The position numbers were made by a program, and so were the translations under genes. This document shows positions 43,704 to 54,448 of a stretch of 64,000 nucleotides of DNA, piece by piece. Under the pieces are notes generated by a model, which was not told where the DNA came from, searched no databases, and saw nothing but the letters and a program-made list of their open reading frames with translations. Each line of letters starts with the position of its first letter. Within the stretch, counting starts at the first letter, position 1. This DNA comes from Bradyrhizobium sp. ISRA430. GTDB taxonomy: Bacteria > Pseudomonadota > Alphaproteobacteria > Rhizobiales > Xanthobacteraceae. The stretch is taken from positions 4,712,001 to 4,776,000 of the forward strand of contig NZ_CP094516.1 of assembly GCF_029909975.1 (NCBI RefSeq). Direction: 5' to 3'.

Positions 43704-45206
43704 ATGTCTTTCGTCCTCGCCATCGACCAGGGCACCACCTCCTCGCGCGCGATCGTGTTTCGCAGCGATATTTCCATCGCGGCGACGGCGCAGCAGGAGT
43801 TTCCGCAGCATTTTCCGGCCTCGGGCTGGGTCGAGCACGAGCCGGAGGACATCTGGACCTCGACCGTGGCGGTCTGCCGCGACGCGATCGGGAAGGCAGG
43901 GATCACCGCAAAGGACATCGCCGCGATCGGTATCACCAATCAGCGCGAGACCACGGTGGTGTGGGACCGTGCTACGGGACAAGCCGTGCACCGCGCCATC
44001 GTCTGGCAGGACCGCCGCACCGCCGACATCTGCGCGAAACTGAAGCACGACGGCCATGAGCCGGTGATCTCACAAAAGACCGGCCTGATCATCGATCCCT
44101 ATTTCTCGGGAACGAAGGTTGCCTGGATCCTCGACCACGTCCCGGGCGCCCGTGCCCGCGCCGCGCGCGGCGAGCTGATGTTCGGCACCATCGATTGCTA
44201 TCTGCTCTGGCGCCTCACCGGCGGCAAGGTCCATGCGACCGATGCCACCAACGCCTCGCGCACGCTGCTGTTCAACATCCATACCGGCCAGTGGGACGAC
44301 GAGCTCCTGGAGATCATCGGCGTGCCGCGCTCGATGCTGCCCGAGGTGAAGGACTCCTCCGCCCGCTTCGGCGAGAGCACGCCCGACCTGTTCGGCGGCG
44401 CGATCGCGATTGCCGGCATCGCCGGCGACCAGCAGGCCGCGACCATCGGGCAGGCCTGCTTCCGCCCGGGCATGATGAAGTCGACCTACGGCACCGGCTG
44501 CTTCGCGCTGCTCAACACCGGCACCACGCCGGTCGTCTCCAGGAATAAGCTACTCACCACCATCGCCTATCAACTCGAGGGAAAACGCACCTACGCGCTC
44601 GAAGGCTCGATCTTCGTCGCAGGCAGCGCGGTGCAGTGGCTGCGCGACGGCCTTGGCATCATCAAGCACGCCGCCGAGACCGGACCGCTCGCCGATCAAT
44701 CCGATTCGATGCAGAGCGTCTATCTCGTGCCGGCCTTCGTCGGCATGGGCGCGCCCTACTGGAATCCGCGCGTGCGCGGCGCGCTGTTCGGGCTCACCCG
44801 CAACACCGGCCCGGCCGAACTCGCCCATGCCGCGCTGGAGAGCGTCTGCTACCAGACCTTCGACCTCTGGGCCGCGATGCGCGCCGACTGGCCGAGCTCG
44901 GAGACGGCCAGCGTCGTGCTGCGCGTCGACGGCGGCATGACCGCGTCCGACTGGACCATGCAACGCCTCGCCGATCTCCTCGACGCTCCCGTCGACCGCC
45001 CCGTGATCCAGGAGACGACGGCACTCGGCGCCGCCTATCTCGCCGGCCTCAATGCCGGCGTCTATCCCGAGCCGACCAAGTTCGCCGACAACTGGCGCCT
45101 CGAGCATCGCTTCAAGCCCAACATGAGCCAGGCGACGCGGGAGCGGAAGCTCGCCGGCTGGGCGCGCGCGGTGAAGGGCGTGCTGGCGAGCGACGAGGGG
45201 GAATGA
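43704..45206 (+). CDS. glpK: glycerol kinase
   Basis: A 500-residue FGGY-family kinase that makes glycerol 3-phosphate from glycerol and ATP. Visible motifs are the phosphate loop [14 protein letters not shown] at about 7-20, [12 protein letters not shown], the glycerol-site region [19 protein letters not shown], and the FGGY signature [22 protein letters not shown] chose the ATG at 43704 ([10 protein letters not shown]). The 29 residues before it are not family-like. No glpD or glpF is adjacent. The gene ahead is divergent and the acylase behind follows after 44 bases. Confidence 0.95.
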   Translation: MSFVLAIDQGTTSSRAIVFRSDISIAATAQQEFPQHFPASGWVEHEPEDIWTSTVAVCRDAIGKAGITAKDIAAIGITNQRETTVVWDRATGQAVHRAIVWQDRRTADICAKLKHDGHEPVISQKTGLIIDPYFSGTKVAWILDHVPGARARAARGELMFGTIDCYLLWRLTGGKVHATDATNASRTLLFNIHTGQWDDELLEIIGVPRSMLPEVKDSSARFGESTPDLFGGAIAIAGIAGDQQAATIGQACFRPGMMKSTYGTGCFALLNTGTTPVVSRNKLLTTIAYQLEGKRTYALEGSIFVAGSAVQWLRDGLGIIKHAAETGPLADQSDSMQSVYLVPAFVGMGAPYWNPRVRGALFGLTRNTGPAELAHAALESVCYQTFDLWAAMRADWPSSETASVVLRVDGGMTASDWTMQRLADLLDAPVDRPVIQETTALGAAYLAGLNAGVYPEPTKFADNWRLEHRFKPNMSQATRERKLAGWARAVKGVLASDEGE

Positions 45207-45250
45207 CGGGCGCGCCGCGGGCGCCCAATAACGACAACGGAGGAACGATA

Positions 45251-47698
45251 ATGAACGCGGATTTCAACCGGGTCGTCTCGAGGCTTTGTGGCGTGGCGAT
45301 CTGCGCCGCACTGCTGACTTCAACCGCCATAGCGCGCGAGAAGGAAAACCCGCTCGAAAGCGCGCGCCAGGTCAAGACTGATGTCGCCGGCCTCAAGGCG
45401 CCCGCCCAGATCCTGGTCGATGTCTGGGGCATCCCGCACATCTATGCCGGCAACGAGCACGACGTGTTCTTCCTGCAGGGCTTCAACGCGGCGCGTGACC
45501 GGCTCTGGCAGATCGATCTCTGGCGCAAGCGTGGGCTCGGCCTGCTCGCCAAGGACTTTGGCCCGGCCTATGCCGAGCAGGACAAGGCGTTGCGGCTGTT
45601 CCTTTATCGCGGCGACATGAATGCGGAGTGGGCGGCTTACGGGCCCAAGGCGAAAACCTATGCCGAGGCGTTCGTCGCCGGCATCAATGCCTATGTGGCC
45701 GAGGTCCGCGCGGGCAAGCGTCCACTGCCTATCGAGTTCAGAATCGCCGGCACCATGCCCGATCCCTGGGCCGCGGAGGATGTTGTTCGCGTTCGCAGCC
45801 ATGGGCTGACGCGCAACGTCGCCTCCGAGGTCAAGCGCTCGCTGGTCGCCTGCGCGGCCGGCCTCGACGCAGATCGGTTTCGCGTGAAGCTGGAGCCGGC
45901 CTGGACAACGAAGGTCCCGGACGGCCTCGATCCCTGTAGTGTACCGAAGGCCGTGCTCGCGGCCTATGATCTCGCCATACGCCCAGTGGCCTTTGCGCAG
46001 CCGAAAGACCGCCACGCCGCGCTCGCGCACGATCCCGACAAGTTCCTCACCGAGGCCGATCAGCAGCGCGACACCATCGGCTCCAACAACTGGGTGATCG
46101 CGCCGTCGCGCAGCGCGACGGGTCGTCCGATCCTCGCCAATGATCCGCATCGCGAGCACAGCGTGCCCTCGCTGCGCTACATCGTCGGGCTCAACGCACC
46201 CGGCCTGTCCGTGATCGGCGCCGGCGAGCCGGCACTGCCCGGCATCTCGATCGGCCACAACGGCACCATCGCCTTCGGATTGACGATCTTCAACGTCGAT
46301 CAGGAAGACCTCTACGTCTACGAGCTCAATCCGCAAAACTCCAACCAGTACCGCTATGGCAACGGCTGGGAGGACATGCGCGTCGTCCACGAGAAAGAGC
46401 AGGTCAAGGGCGAGGCCGATCGCGACCTCGAGCTGAAATTTACCCGGCACGGTCCCGTCATCCTCGTGGATGAGGCGAACAAGCGCGCGTTCGCCGTGCG
46501 CTCGATCTGGTTCGAGCCGGGCACCTCGGCCTATTTCGGCTCGTCGGATTACATGACGGCAAAGGACTGGAACGGATTCCTCGCGGCCATGCGGCGCTGG
46601 GGCGCGCCGTCGGAGAACCAGGTCTATGCCGATACGCGCGGCAATATCGGCTGGGTCGCTGCCGGCAAGACGCCGCGCCGCGGCAACTATGACGGATTGA
46701 TGCCGGTGCCGGGCGACGGCCGCTACGAATGGCAGGGTTTTCTGTCGCTCGACGACCTGCCGAAGGCCTATCAGCCGAAGCAGGGTTTTCTCGCCACCGC
46801 GAACCAGATGAACCTGCCGCCCGATTATCCCGTCAGCGAACGCAAGGTCGGCTTCGAATGGGCCGACAGCGCGCGCTGGCAGCGCATTGTCGAGGTGCTC
46901 CAGGCCAACAGCAAGGTAACGCTCGCAGACGCCATGGATTTGCAGAACGACGACACCGCGATGCTGGGGAGACGGCTGGTCAAACTGCTGCAGCCCCTGT
47001 CCTCCGATGATGTCAACGTGAAGAAGGGCCTCGAACTGCTCAAGCCGTGGGACGCGCGAGACGCCGCCGACAGCGCTGCGGCCGCGGTGTTCGAAGTCTG
47101 GATCGCCAACCATCTCGGACCGGTGCTGCTGAAGACCACAGCGCCCAAGGCGGCCGATATGATCGCGCCCGAGGCGTCCAGCATTTCGGCGATCGTCGCC
47201 TACCTCGAATCTCCGGATGCCGCGCTCGGCTCCGATCCCGCTGCGACGCGCGACCAGATCCTGCGCGACAGCCTGGGCGCAGCGATCGCCGACGTCGCAA
47301 GCAAACTCGGCCCTGATTCATCCACCTGGCGCTGGGGCCGGCTGCACGTCGCAAAGTTCGACCACGCGCTGATACCACTTGCCGACAAAGCCACGGCAAC
47401 GCAGTTGTCGGTCGGCCCGCTCGCGTTCGGTGGCGCCGCCAATGTACCGCGCGCGGCCACCTATCGCCGCGCAGACTACCGGCTCATCTCCGGCGCCTCG
47501 TTCCGCATGGTGCTCGACGTCGGCAATTGGGATGCGAGCCGCACCATCAACACGCCGGGCCAGTCGGGCGATCCCTTCAGCGGCCATTATCGTGACCTCG
47601 CGCCGCTCTGGGCGACGGGGCAATATGTGCCTCTGCTCTACAGCCGCGCCGCAGTCGAAGCCGCGACCGCCGAGGCGATCACGCTGACGCCGCGGTAG
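45251..47698 (+). CDS. penicillin acylase-family (S45) amidohydrolase
   Basis: A secreted 815-residue Ntn hydrolase precursor. The signal peptide ends near TSTAIA. The alpha-chain region begins ILVDVWGIPHIYAGNEHDVFF. The autoprocessing site GSNNWVIAPSRSATG has Ser278, which becomes the N-terminal nucleophile of the beta chain, then PILANDPHREHSVPS and GEPALPGISIGHNG. Relatives hydrolyse penicillin, aculeacin or acyl-homoserine lactones in the periplasm, and the substrate cannot be told here. The start is ATG 45251 after GGAGGAACG. It may be cotranscribed with glpK. Confidence 0.9.
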   Translation: MNADFNRVVSRLCGVAICAALLTSTAIAREKENPLESARQVKTDVAGLKAPAQILVDVWGIPHIYAGNEHDVFFLQGFNAARDRLWQIDLWRKRGLGLLAKDFGPAYAEQDKALRLFLYRGDMNAEWAAYGPKAKTYAEAFVAGINAYVAEVRAGKRPLPIEFRIAGTMPDPWAAEDVVRVRSHGLTRNVASEVKRSLVACAAGLDADRFRVKLEPAWTTKVPDGLDPCSVPKAVLAAYDLAIRPVAFAQPKDRHAALAHDPDKFLTEADQQRDTIGSNNWVIAPSRSATGRPILANDPHREHSVPSLRYIVGLNAPGLSVIGAGEPALPGISIGHNGTIAFGLTIFNVDQEDLYVYELNPQNSNQYRYGNGWEDMRVVHEKEQVKGEADRDLELKFTRHGPVILVDEANKRAFAVRSIWFEPGTSAYFGSSDYMTAKDWNGFLAAMRRWGAPSENQVYADTRGNIGWVAAGKTPRRGNYDGLMPVPGDGRYEWQGFLSLDDLPKAYQPKQGFLATANQMNLPPDYPVSERKVGFEWADSARWQRIVEVLQANSKVTLADAMDLQNDDTAMLGRRLVKLLQPLSSDDVNVKKGLELLKPWDARDAADSAAAAVFEVWIANHLGPVLLKTTAPKAADMIAPEASSISAIVAYLESPDAALGSDPAATRDQILRDSLGAAIADVASKLGPDSSTWRWGRLHVAKFDHALIPLADKATATQLSVGPLAFGGAANVPRAATYRRADYRLISGASFRMVLDVGNWDASRTINTPGQSGDPFSGHYRDLAPLWATGQYVPLLYSRAAVEAATAEAITLTPR

Positions 47699-47736
47699 GA
47701 AGAGGGGACGATGCGCATGATCCTCCCCGACGCAAA

Positions 47737-48684
47737 TCAGCTCTCGAAGTTTACCGCCGTGGTGTTGGCGCCACAGATCAGCACCGCGACCCGCTCCTTC
47801 GGCGCGGGACGATAGCGGCCGGAGAGCAGCGCCGCAAACGCGGTCGCGCCGCCGGGCTCGGTCACCATGCGCAGGCTCGACCACAGTGAGGCCTGCGCCC
47901 GCCGGATCGCGTCGTCGCCGACCAGCACGACCCGCTCGACGTGAGCGCGTGCGATCGGAAACATCAATTGCCCGACGCGCCGCGGTGCAAGGCTGTCGGC
48001 GGCGATGCCGCCGGCAGGCGCATCAACCGGCGCTCCGGCCTCGAAAGCAGCATTCAAGGTCGGCGATTGCTCCGGCTCGATCGCGATGATGCGGGTGTTG
48101 CCGACGTACCATGCCGCGATGCCGCCGATCAGGCCGCCACCGCCGACGGCCACGAGCAACGTGTCGATCTCGGGCGCATCCTGTTCCAGCTCCAATCCGA
48201 CGCTGCCCTGACCGAGCAGGGTCTCCGTCTGGTCGTAGGCGTGGACCGCCATAGCACCGGTGCGCTCGACATGGGCCTCGCTCGCGGCAAGTGCATCGGC
48301 ATAGCGGCTGCCCGCGATCACGAGCGCCGCGCCATAGCTCCTGATCCGCTCCACCTTTGCCGGCGACGTGATCTCCGGCACGAAAATCGTGGCGGGGATG
48401 CCGAGCCGCTGCGCCGCATAGGCGACCGCCGCGCCGTGATTGCCGCCGGACGCCGCGACGACGCCGGCCTTAGGCACCTGCCGCAGCAACAGGTTCGCAA
48501 AGGCGCCGCGCGCCTTGAACGATCCGGAATGCTGCAACATCTCAAGCTTGAAGATGACGGGATGATCCGACAAGCCAAAATCGGCGAGACTGGCCTTCAG
48601 GAGCGGCGTGCGCCGGATATGCGGGCGGATGATGGCCTCGGTCGCCGCAATCCGCTCGCGCGTGATGTCCGTGGTCGCTGTCAT
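47737..48684 (-). CDS. threonine/serine dehydratase family PLP enzyme
   Basis: A 315-residue fold-type II PLP enzyme that deaminates a hydroxy-amino acid. SGSFKARGA holds the Schiff-base Lys57, SGGNHG at 79-84 is the cofactor-loop motif, and AVGGGGLIGG binds the PLP phosphate. There is no C-terminal ACT regulatory domain, so it is the catabolic-type length. The start is ATG 48684; a longer frame would run into the divergent ArsR promoter. It is divergent from the ArsR gene across 60 bases and probably shares regulation with it. Confidence 0.88.
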   Translation of the reverse strand: MTATTDITRERIAATEAIIRPHIRRTPLLKASLADFGLSDHPVIFKLEMLQHSGSFKARGAFANLLLRQVPKAGVVAASGGNHGAAVAYAAQRLGIPATIFVPEITSPAKVERIRSYGAALVIAGSRYADALAASEAHVERTGAMAVHAYDQTETLLGQGSVGLELEQDAPEIDTLLVAVGGGGLIGGIAAWYVGNTRIIAIEPEQSPTLNAAFEAGAPVDAPAGGIAADSLAPRRVGQLMFPIARAHVERVVLVGDDAIRRAQASLWSSLRMVTEPGGATAFAALLSGRYRPAPKERVAVLICGANTTAVNFES

Positions 48685-48710
48685 GATGTCCCTGATAGCG
48701 CGTCGGAGGG

Positions 48711-48744
48711 TTGACATCAATTAGATAATTAGCAAAATGGCTAA
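48711..48744 (+). promoter_or_regulatory. promoter and ArsR operator of the ArsR gene
   Basis: TTGACA at 48711-48716 and CAAAAT at 48733-48738 are 16 bases apart, so transcription would begin at about 48745, the A of the ATG. Overlapping the -10 is a dyad TTAGC-N6-GCTAA at 48729-48744, placed to block the promoter. No Shine-Dalgarno sequence fits between them. Confidence 0.5.
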
Positions 48745-49047
48745 ATGAACATTGCGCTTGTCCTGCGGGCCTTGGCCAATGAACGCCGCCTGCAGATCCT
48801 GGATTGGCTTCGCGAGCCGCGAAAGCATTTCCGCGAGCAGGTCGACGGCGACTTGGTCAAGGACGGTGTCTGCGGTCTCCTGATCGCGGAGAAGCTTGGC
48901 GTCAGCGCGCCGACGGTGAGCGAGCACATGCGGGTGCTGACCGCCGCAAAGCTCGTGCGCGCCAAGCGCATCAAGCAGTGGACGATGTATCGGCGTAACG
49001 AGGCGGCGATCGCGGCGATGAAGCGCGCTATCGAGGAAAACGTCTAG
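48745..49047 (+). CDS. ArsR/SmtB-family transcriptional regulator, possibly leaderless
   Basis: A 100-residue winged HTH with ALVLRALANERRLQILDWL at the start and the recognition segment LGVSAPTVSEHMRVLTAAKL. The typical metal-binding ELCVCDL motif is absent; instead DLVKDGVCGLLIAEKL carries a single Cys. So it may sense something other than metal, as in the HTH-20 branch. The ATG at 48745 directly abuts the operator dyad, so the transcript may start at the initiation codon. It is followed after 11 bases by a GST gene and is divergent from the dehydratase. Confidence 0.88.
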   Translation: MNIALVLRALANERRLQILDWLREPRKHFREQVDGDLVKDGVCGLLIAEKLGVSAPTVSEHMRVLTAAKLVRAKRIKQWTMYRRNEAAIAAMKRAIEENV

Positions 49048-49058
49048 AGGTGCAAACC

Positions 49059-49691
49059 ATGTTCCTGATCGGCCAATATGATTCCCCCTTCGTCCGTCGC
49101 GTCGCGATTGCGCTGCGGCTCTACGGTCTCGCGTTCGACCACAAACCGTGGTCGACCTTCGGCGATGCCGATAGAATCGCGCCGTACAATCCCCTGCGCC
49201 GCGTGCCGACGCTGGTGCTCGACGACGGCGAGGCGCTGATCGAGAGCACGATCATCCTCGACTATCTCGACGATCTCGTCGGAAGCGAGAAGGCGATGCT
49301 GCCGCGCGCGGGCGCGGAGCGCCGGCGGCACCTGCGCATCTGCGCGCTGGCCACGGGCCTCGGCGACAAGGCGGTCAGCCTGCTCTACGAGCGCGTGCTG
49401 CGCAAGGATCAGCAGCTTGCGCTGTGGGTCGAGCGCTGCACCACGCAGATCGCCGACGTTCTCGGCGTGTTAGAGGCCGAGCGCGCAAAGGTGACGACGC
49501 CCTATTGGCTTGGCAATCGCATCGGCCACGCCGACGTCGCGGTGGCCTGCGTCGTCCGCTTCACCCGCGAAGCCCACCCGTCACTGTTCGATGCGTCGCG
49601 CTATCCGGCGCTTGCCGCGCATGCCGACGCTTGCGAGGCGCTGGCGCCGTTCAAGGAGATCGTGCAGCCGCTCGCCCCGCCGAAGGGGTGA
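49059..49691 (+). CDS. glutathione S-transferase family protein
   Basis: A 210-residue cytosolic GST: a thioredoxin-fold domain (about 1-80) with FLIGQYDSPFVRRVAIALRL, where Ser9 is the likely glutathione-activating residue, and LESTIILDYL-type GSH contacts (IESTIILDYLDDL). A helical C-terminal domain has IGHADVAVACVVRF. I preferred the ATG at 49059, with GAGG 8 bases upstream, to the GTG at 49050. It is probably cotranscribed with the ArsR gene, suggesting induction by the ArsR ligand. It is convergent with pobA. Confidence 0.88.
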   Translation: MFLIGQYDSPFVRRVAIALRLYGLAFDHKPWSTFGDADRIAPYNPLRRVPTLVLDDGEALIESTIILDYLDDLVGSEKAMLPRAGAERRRHLRICALATGLGDKAVSLLYERVLRKDQQLALWVERCTTQIADVLGVLEAERAKVTTPYWLGNRIGHADVAVACVVRFTREAHPSLFDASRYPALAAHADACEALAPFKEIVQPLAPPKG

Positions 49692-49715
49692 GCGGAAGCT
49701 GATCCCCGCGCCTCG

Positions 49716-50966
<1,251 letters not shown>

Positions 50967-51074
50967 GGTTGGGCAAAAGGGAGTGCGCGTCGCCGCAGCG
51001 CGACAAATCCATGCAACAGGGCTGACGTAACACAGGCAATGCGTCGCCGGTTCCGGCTTGAACAAGCCTGCGAA

Positions 51075-51094
51075 TTAGATAACATGTTAACTAA
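51075..51094 (+). promoter_or_regulatory. palindrome upstream of TRAP transporter genes
   Basis: A 20-base palindrome with nine of ten pairs matching and a perfect core TAACATGTTA flanked by TTAG and CTAA, 48 bases before the TRAP binding-protein start. It is a candidate operator or promoter-overlapping site for the transporter operon. Confidence 0.45.
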
Positions 51095-51142
51095 CGAGCC
51101 CGGGCCGGTGAAGCTGCGGGTCAAGAGAGGGAGAGAGGACCG

Positions 51143-52159
51143 ATGAGGAAAGCCTGTCTGGCACTGCTGCTGGCAGCAAGCGTGACGCCTGCGTTTGCGC
51201 AGGAAAAGACCTTCGATCTGAAGATCTCGCACTGGGTGCCGGCCTCGCACCCGCTGCAGAAATCACTGGAGGACTGGGCGGCCGCGGTGGAGAAGGATTC
51301 CGGCGGGACCGTCAAGGGCAAGGTCTTCCCGGCGCAACAGCTCGGCAAGGCCTTCGACCATTACGACATGGCCCGCGACGGCATCGCCGACGTCACCTAT
51401 GTCAATCCGGGCTACCAGCCCGGCCGCTTCCCGATCATCGGTGCCGGCGAGGTGCCGTTCCTGATCTCGGACGCCAAGGGCGGCTCGATGGGGCTCGACG
51501 CGTGGTACCGCAAATATGCCGAGAAGGAGATGAAGGACGTCAAATACTGTCTCGCCTTCGTCCACTCACCCTCCTCCTTCCACTCCCGCACCAAGAAGAT
51601 CGTCATGCCGGAAGACGTGAAGGGCCTGAAGATCCGCCCGGCGCACGCCACCATGGCGAATTTCGTCACCTCGCTCGGCGGCACCAATGTGCAGTCGTCC
51701 GCGCCCGAAGTGCGCGACATCATAGAGCGCGGCGTCGCCGACGGCGTCACCTTCCCCTGGGGCTCGCTGGTGCTGTTCGGCATCGACAAGGTCACGAAGT
51801 ACGACATGCAGGCGCCGCTCTACGTCACGACCTTCGTCTTCGTGATGAACAAGGACAAGTACAACGCGATGTCCGACAAGCAGAAGGCGGCGATCGACAA
51901 GAACTGTACGACCGAAATGGCCGGCGTGGTCGGCGAGCACTGGGGCAAGTTCGAGGACGCCGGCATCGACAAGATCAAGGCGGAAGAAGGCCACGAGGTC
52001 TACAAGCTTAACCCGGAGCAGACCGCCGCCTGGAAGAAGGCCGCCGAGCCGCTGGTCAAGACCTGGGGCGACGGCGTGAAGAAGACCGGCGTCGATCCGG
52101 ATGCGGCACTCGCGGACCTGAAGGCGTCGCTGAAGAAGTACAACGCGCTGGCGGAGTAG
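51143..52159 (+). CDS. TRAP transporter substrate-binding protein (DctP family)
   Basis: A 338-residue periplasmic solute receptor with signal peptide MRKACLALLLAASVTPAFAQ. DctP features include SHWVPASHPLQKSLEDWAAAVE, VKGKVFPAQQLG, KGLKIRPAHATMANFVTSLGG (ligand-binding Arg) and GVTFPWGSL. It works with the DctQ and DctM proteins encoded downstream as a sodium-driven importer. Divergent neighbour pobA points to aromatic acids. The TarPQM TRAP system for hydroxycinnamates in R. palustris is a plausible relative, but substrate identity is inference. Confidence 0.92.
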   Translation: MRKACLALLLAASVTPAFAQEKTFDLKISHWVPASHPLQKSLEDWAAAVEKDSGGTVKGKVFPAQQLGKAFDHYDMARDGIADVTYVNPGYQPGRFPIIGAGEVPFLISDAKGGSMGLDAWYRKYAEKEMKDVKYCLAFVHSPSSFHSRTKKIVMPEDVKGLKIRPAHATMANFVTSLGGTNVQSSAPEVRDIIERGVADGVTFPWGSLVLFGIDKVTKYDMQAPLYVTTFVFVMNKDKYNAMSDKQKAAIDKNCTTEMAGVVGEHWGKFEDAGIDKIKAEEGHEVYKLNPEQTAAWKKAAEPLVKTWGDGVKKTGVDPDAALADLKASLKKYNALAE

Positions 52160-52240
52160 CGTGACGACAGGCAGGCGGCGGCGGGAAGCATCTCGCCGCC
52201 GTTGTTCTGCAGATGCGGAAGTCGGGAGCGCACGGCGCTT

Positions 52241-52388
52241 CCTCCCCCTCTCCCCGCTTGCGGGGAGAGGGCTGGGGTGAGGGGGAGTCTCCGCGAGGGC
52301 GGTGACAGTCCGACTCGCGGAGAGTCCCCCTCACCCGGAAACCGCGCTTTCGCGCGAATTCCGGCCTCTGCCCGCACGCGGGGAGAGG
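52241..52388. repeat. intra-operon palindromic repeat
   Basis: CCCTCTCCCCGCTTGCGGGG then GAGGGGGAGTCTCCGCGAG; the second half has CGCGGAGAGTCCCCCTCACC and ends with GCACGCGGGGAGAGG. Same type as 59239-59392. It sits in the 286-base gap between the TRAP receptor and the small permease gene and may lower downstream expression relative to the receptor. Confidence 0.65.
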
Positions 52389-52445
52389 CGAACTGCGCGG
52401 CGAGACCTGGATCCAGAGAATGACATCACGCAACAGGACCATCCC

Positions 52446-52955
52446 ATGAAGCGCGCCTGGATGGATCGCTTTATCGACACGATCGAATGGATCGCGGCCG
52501 GCTTCGTCGGCATCGTCGCGCTCGACATCTTCCTGTCTGTGCTGCTGCGCAACACGCTGAACTATTCGATCCCCGATTCCTTCGACATCGGCCGCATGCT
52601 GCTCGGCATCCTGATCTTCTGGGGCATCGCCGCGACCTCCTATCGCGGCACCCACATCACCGTCGACTTGGTCTGGGCCAATGTCACGCCGCGCTATCAG
52701 CGCTGGATCGACGTGTTCGCGACCCTGGTGCTGCTGTTCGTCGTCACCGTGCAGACCTGGACGCTGTTCGACAAGGTGCGCGGCACCTATAACGACAATG
52801 TGCAGACGTTCGACCTGCACATGCCGACCTGGCCGTTCTTCGCGATCGCCTGGATCGGCGACATTTCCGCCGTGCTGCTGATCGCGATCCGCACCTACCG
52901 GCTGATCTTCCACCCCGAAGAAATGCACGACCCCAAGCTGAAGGCGACGGAGTAA
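52446..52955 (+). CDS. TRAP transporter small permease (DctQ family)
   Basis: About 169 residues with four transmembrane helices, the standard DctQ topology (IEWIAAGFVGIVALDIFLSV, MLLGILIFWGIAATSYRG, VFATLVLLFVVTVQTWTLF, WPFFAIAWIGDISAVLLIAI). The conserved RGTHITVDLVW loop is present. I chose the ATG at 52446; the upstream open frame lies in the repeat. It ends 2 bases before dctM. Confidence 0.88.
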   Translation: MKRAWMDRFIDTIEWIAAGFVGIVALDIFLSVLLRNTLNYSIPDSFDIGRMLLGILIFWGIAATSYRGTHITVDLVWANVTPRYQRWIDVFATLVLLFVVTVQTWTLFDKVRGTYNDNVQTFDLHMPTWPFFAIAWIGDISAVLLIAIRTYRLIFHPEEMHDPKLKATE

Positions 52956-52957
52956 CC

Positions 52958-54277
52958 ATGAGCACCGATGCCGTCGCCGTAATCGGCTTCGTTTCCTTAT
53001 TTCTCCTGATGCTGCTGCGCGTGCCCGTCGGCATGGCCATGGGCCTCGTCGGCGTGTCCGGCTTCTCCTATCTCGTCGGCGGCACCCCGGCGCTGAAGCT
53101 GGTCGGCCAGACCTCGATGCGCACGGTGACCGACTACACCTTCGGCGTGATCCCGATGTTCCTGCTGATGGGCTCCTTCGTCAGCAATTCCGGCATGAGC
53201 CGCGAGCTGTTCCGCGCCGCCAACGGGTTTGTCGGGCATTTGCGCGGCGGCCTCGGCATTGCGACGGTGGGCGCTTGCGGCGGCTTTGCGGCGATCTGCG
53301 GCTCGTCGGTCGCAACCGCCGCGACCTTCTCGGCCGTCGCCTATCCGGAGATGCGCCGCTTCGGCTATCCGCAATCCTTCGCCACCGGCGTGATCGCCGC
53401 CGGCGGCACGCTCGGCGCGATGCTGCCGCCCTCCACCGTGCTCGCGGTCTACGGCATCATCACCGAGCACGACATCGGAAAGCTGTTCATCGCCGGCATC
53501 ATCCCGGGCCTGCTCGCGATGACCATGTACATGATCACGATCGGCCTGATCGGATACTTCCGGCCCGACTTCCTGCCCAAGGGCAAGGTGCTGCCGTGGC
53601 GCGAACGCTTTGCCGGCCTGAAGGACATCTGGGCGCCGGTGCTGCTGTTCGTCTTCGTCATCGGCGGTCTCTACGGTCTGCCTTTCCTGCCACGCTTCAC
53701 CCCGACCGAAGCCGGCGGCGTCGGCGCCACCGGGGCCTTCATCATCGGCGTACTGACCGGACGGCTCGATCGCGAAAAGATCCTGGCCTCGCTGCTTCAG
53801 GCCACGCGCACCGCGGCCGCGGTGTTCACCGTGCTGATCGGCGCACTGATTTTCGGCTATTTCCTCACGGTGACGCAAACGCCGCAAAAGGTCACGGAGT
53901 TCCTGACCGGCCTCGGCCTCGGCTCCTACGGCGTGCTGGCGCTGATCATGGTGATGTATCTCGTGCTCGGCTGCCTGATGGACGCCATGGCGATGATCAT
54001 CCTCACTGTGCCGATCATCTTCCCCGTGGTCACGCATCTCGGCTTCGATCCGATCTGGTTCGGTGTCATCATCGTCATGACCGTCGAGCTCGGCCTGATC
54101 CACCCGCCGGTCGGCATGAACGTCTTCGTCATCAAAAGCGTGGTGAAGGATGTTTCGTTCTCCACCATCTTCAAGGGCGTCATTCCCTTCGTCGCGACCG
54201 ACCTCGTACGGCTGGTGATCCTGATCGCCTTCCCGCTGCTCGCGACCTGGCTGCCGACGCGCATGATGGCGCATTGA
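52958..54277 (+). CDS. TRAP transporter large permease (DctM family)
   Basis: A 439-residue polytopic ion-coupled permease. Typical DctM sequences are LRVPVGMAMGLVGVSG, GLGIATVGACGGFAAICGSSVATAATF, GTLGAMLPPSTVLAVYGI, and ELGLIHPPVGMNVFVIKS near the C-terminus. It completes the P-Q-M set. It is followed by a repeat that has been interrupted by an IS element. Confidence 0.92.
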   Translation: MSTDAVAVIGFVSLFLLMLLRVPVGMAMGLVGVSGFSYLVGGTPALKLVGQTSMRTVTDYTFGVIPMFLLMGSFVSNSGMSRELFRAANGFVGHLRGGLGIATVGACGGFAAICGSSVATAATFSAVAYPEMRRFGYPQSFATGVIAAGGTLGAMLPPSTVLAVYGIITEHDIGKLFIAGIIPGLLAMTMYMITIGLIGYFRPDFLPKGKVLPWRERFAGLKDIWAPVLLFVFVIGGLYGLPFLPRFTPTEAGGVGATGAFIIGVLTGRLDREKILASLLQATRTAAAVFTVLIGALIFGYFLTVTQTPQKVTEFLTGLGLGSYGVLALIMVMYLVLGCLMDAMAMIILTVPIIFPVVTHLGFDPIWFGVIIVMTVELGLIHPPVGMNVFVIKSVVKDVSFSTIFKGVIPFVATDLVRLVILIAFPLLATWLPTRMMAH

Positions 54278-54310
54278 TGATGGATCGCTCGCAAGCGAGG
54301 AGCTGCTTTC

Positions 54311-54448
54311 CCTTCTCCCCTTGTGGGAGAAGGTGGCGCGAAGCGCCGGATGAGGGGTTGCATCCGCGAACACCATTGCACAGGATTCATTCGCGGACAG
54401 AGACCCCTCATCCGGCGCGCTGCGCGCGCCACCTTCTCCCACAAGGGG
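54311..54448. repeat. large palindromic repeat, interrupted by IS
   Basis: The left arm (from CCTTCTCCCCTTGTGGGAGA through GGCGCGAAGCGCCGGATGAG) is answered by a right arm starting CCCCTCATCCGGCGCG and ending CACCTTCTCCCACAAGGGG. The closing bases of the right arm reappear after the IS at 55570-55588. The IS therefore landed inside the second arm, and the element predates the insertion. Confidence 0.75.

Noticed and set aside
44636..45250. N-terminal extension of the S45 acylase by about 200 codons
   Set aside because: This part is the off-frame reading of glycerol kinase. A Shine-Dalgarno sequence and signal peptide fit the start at 45251.
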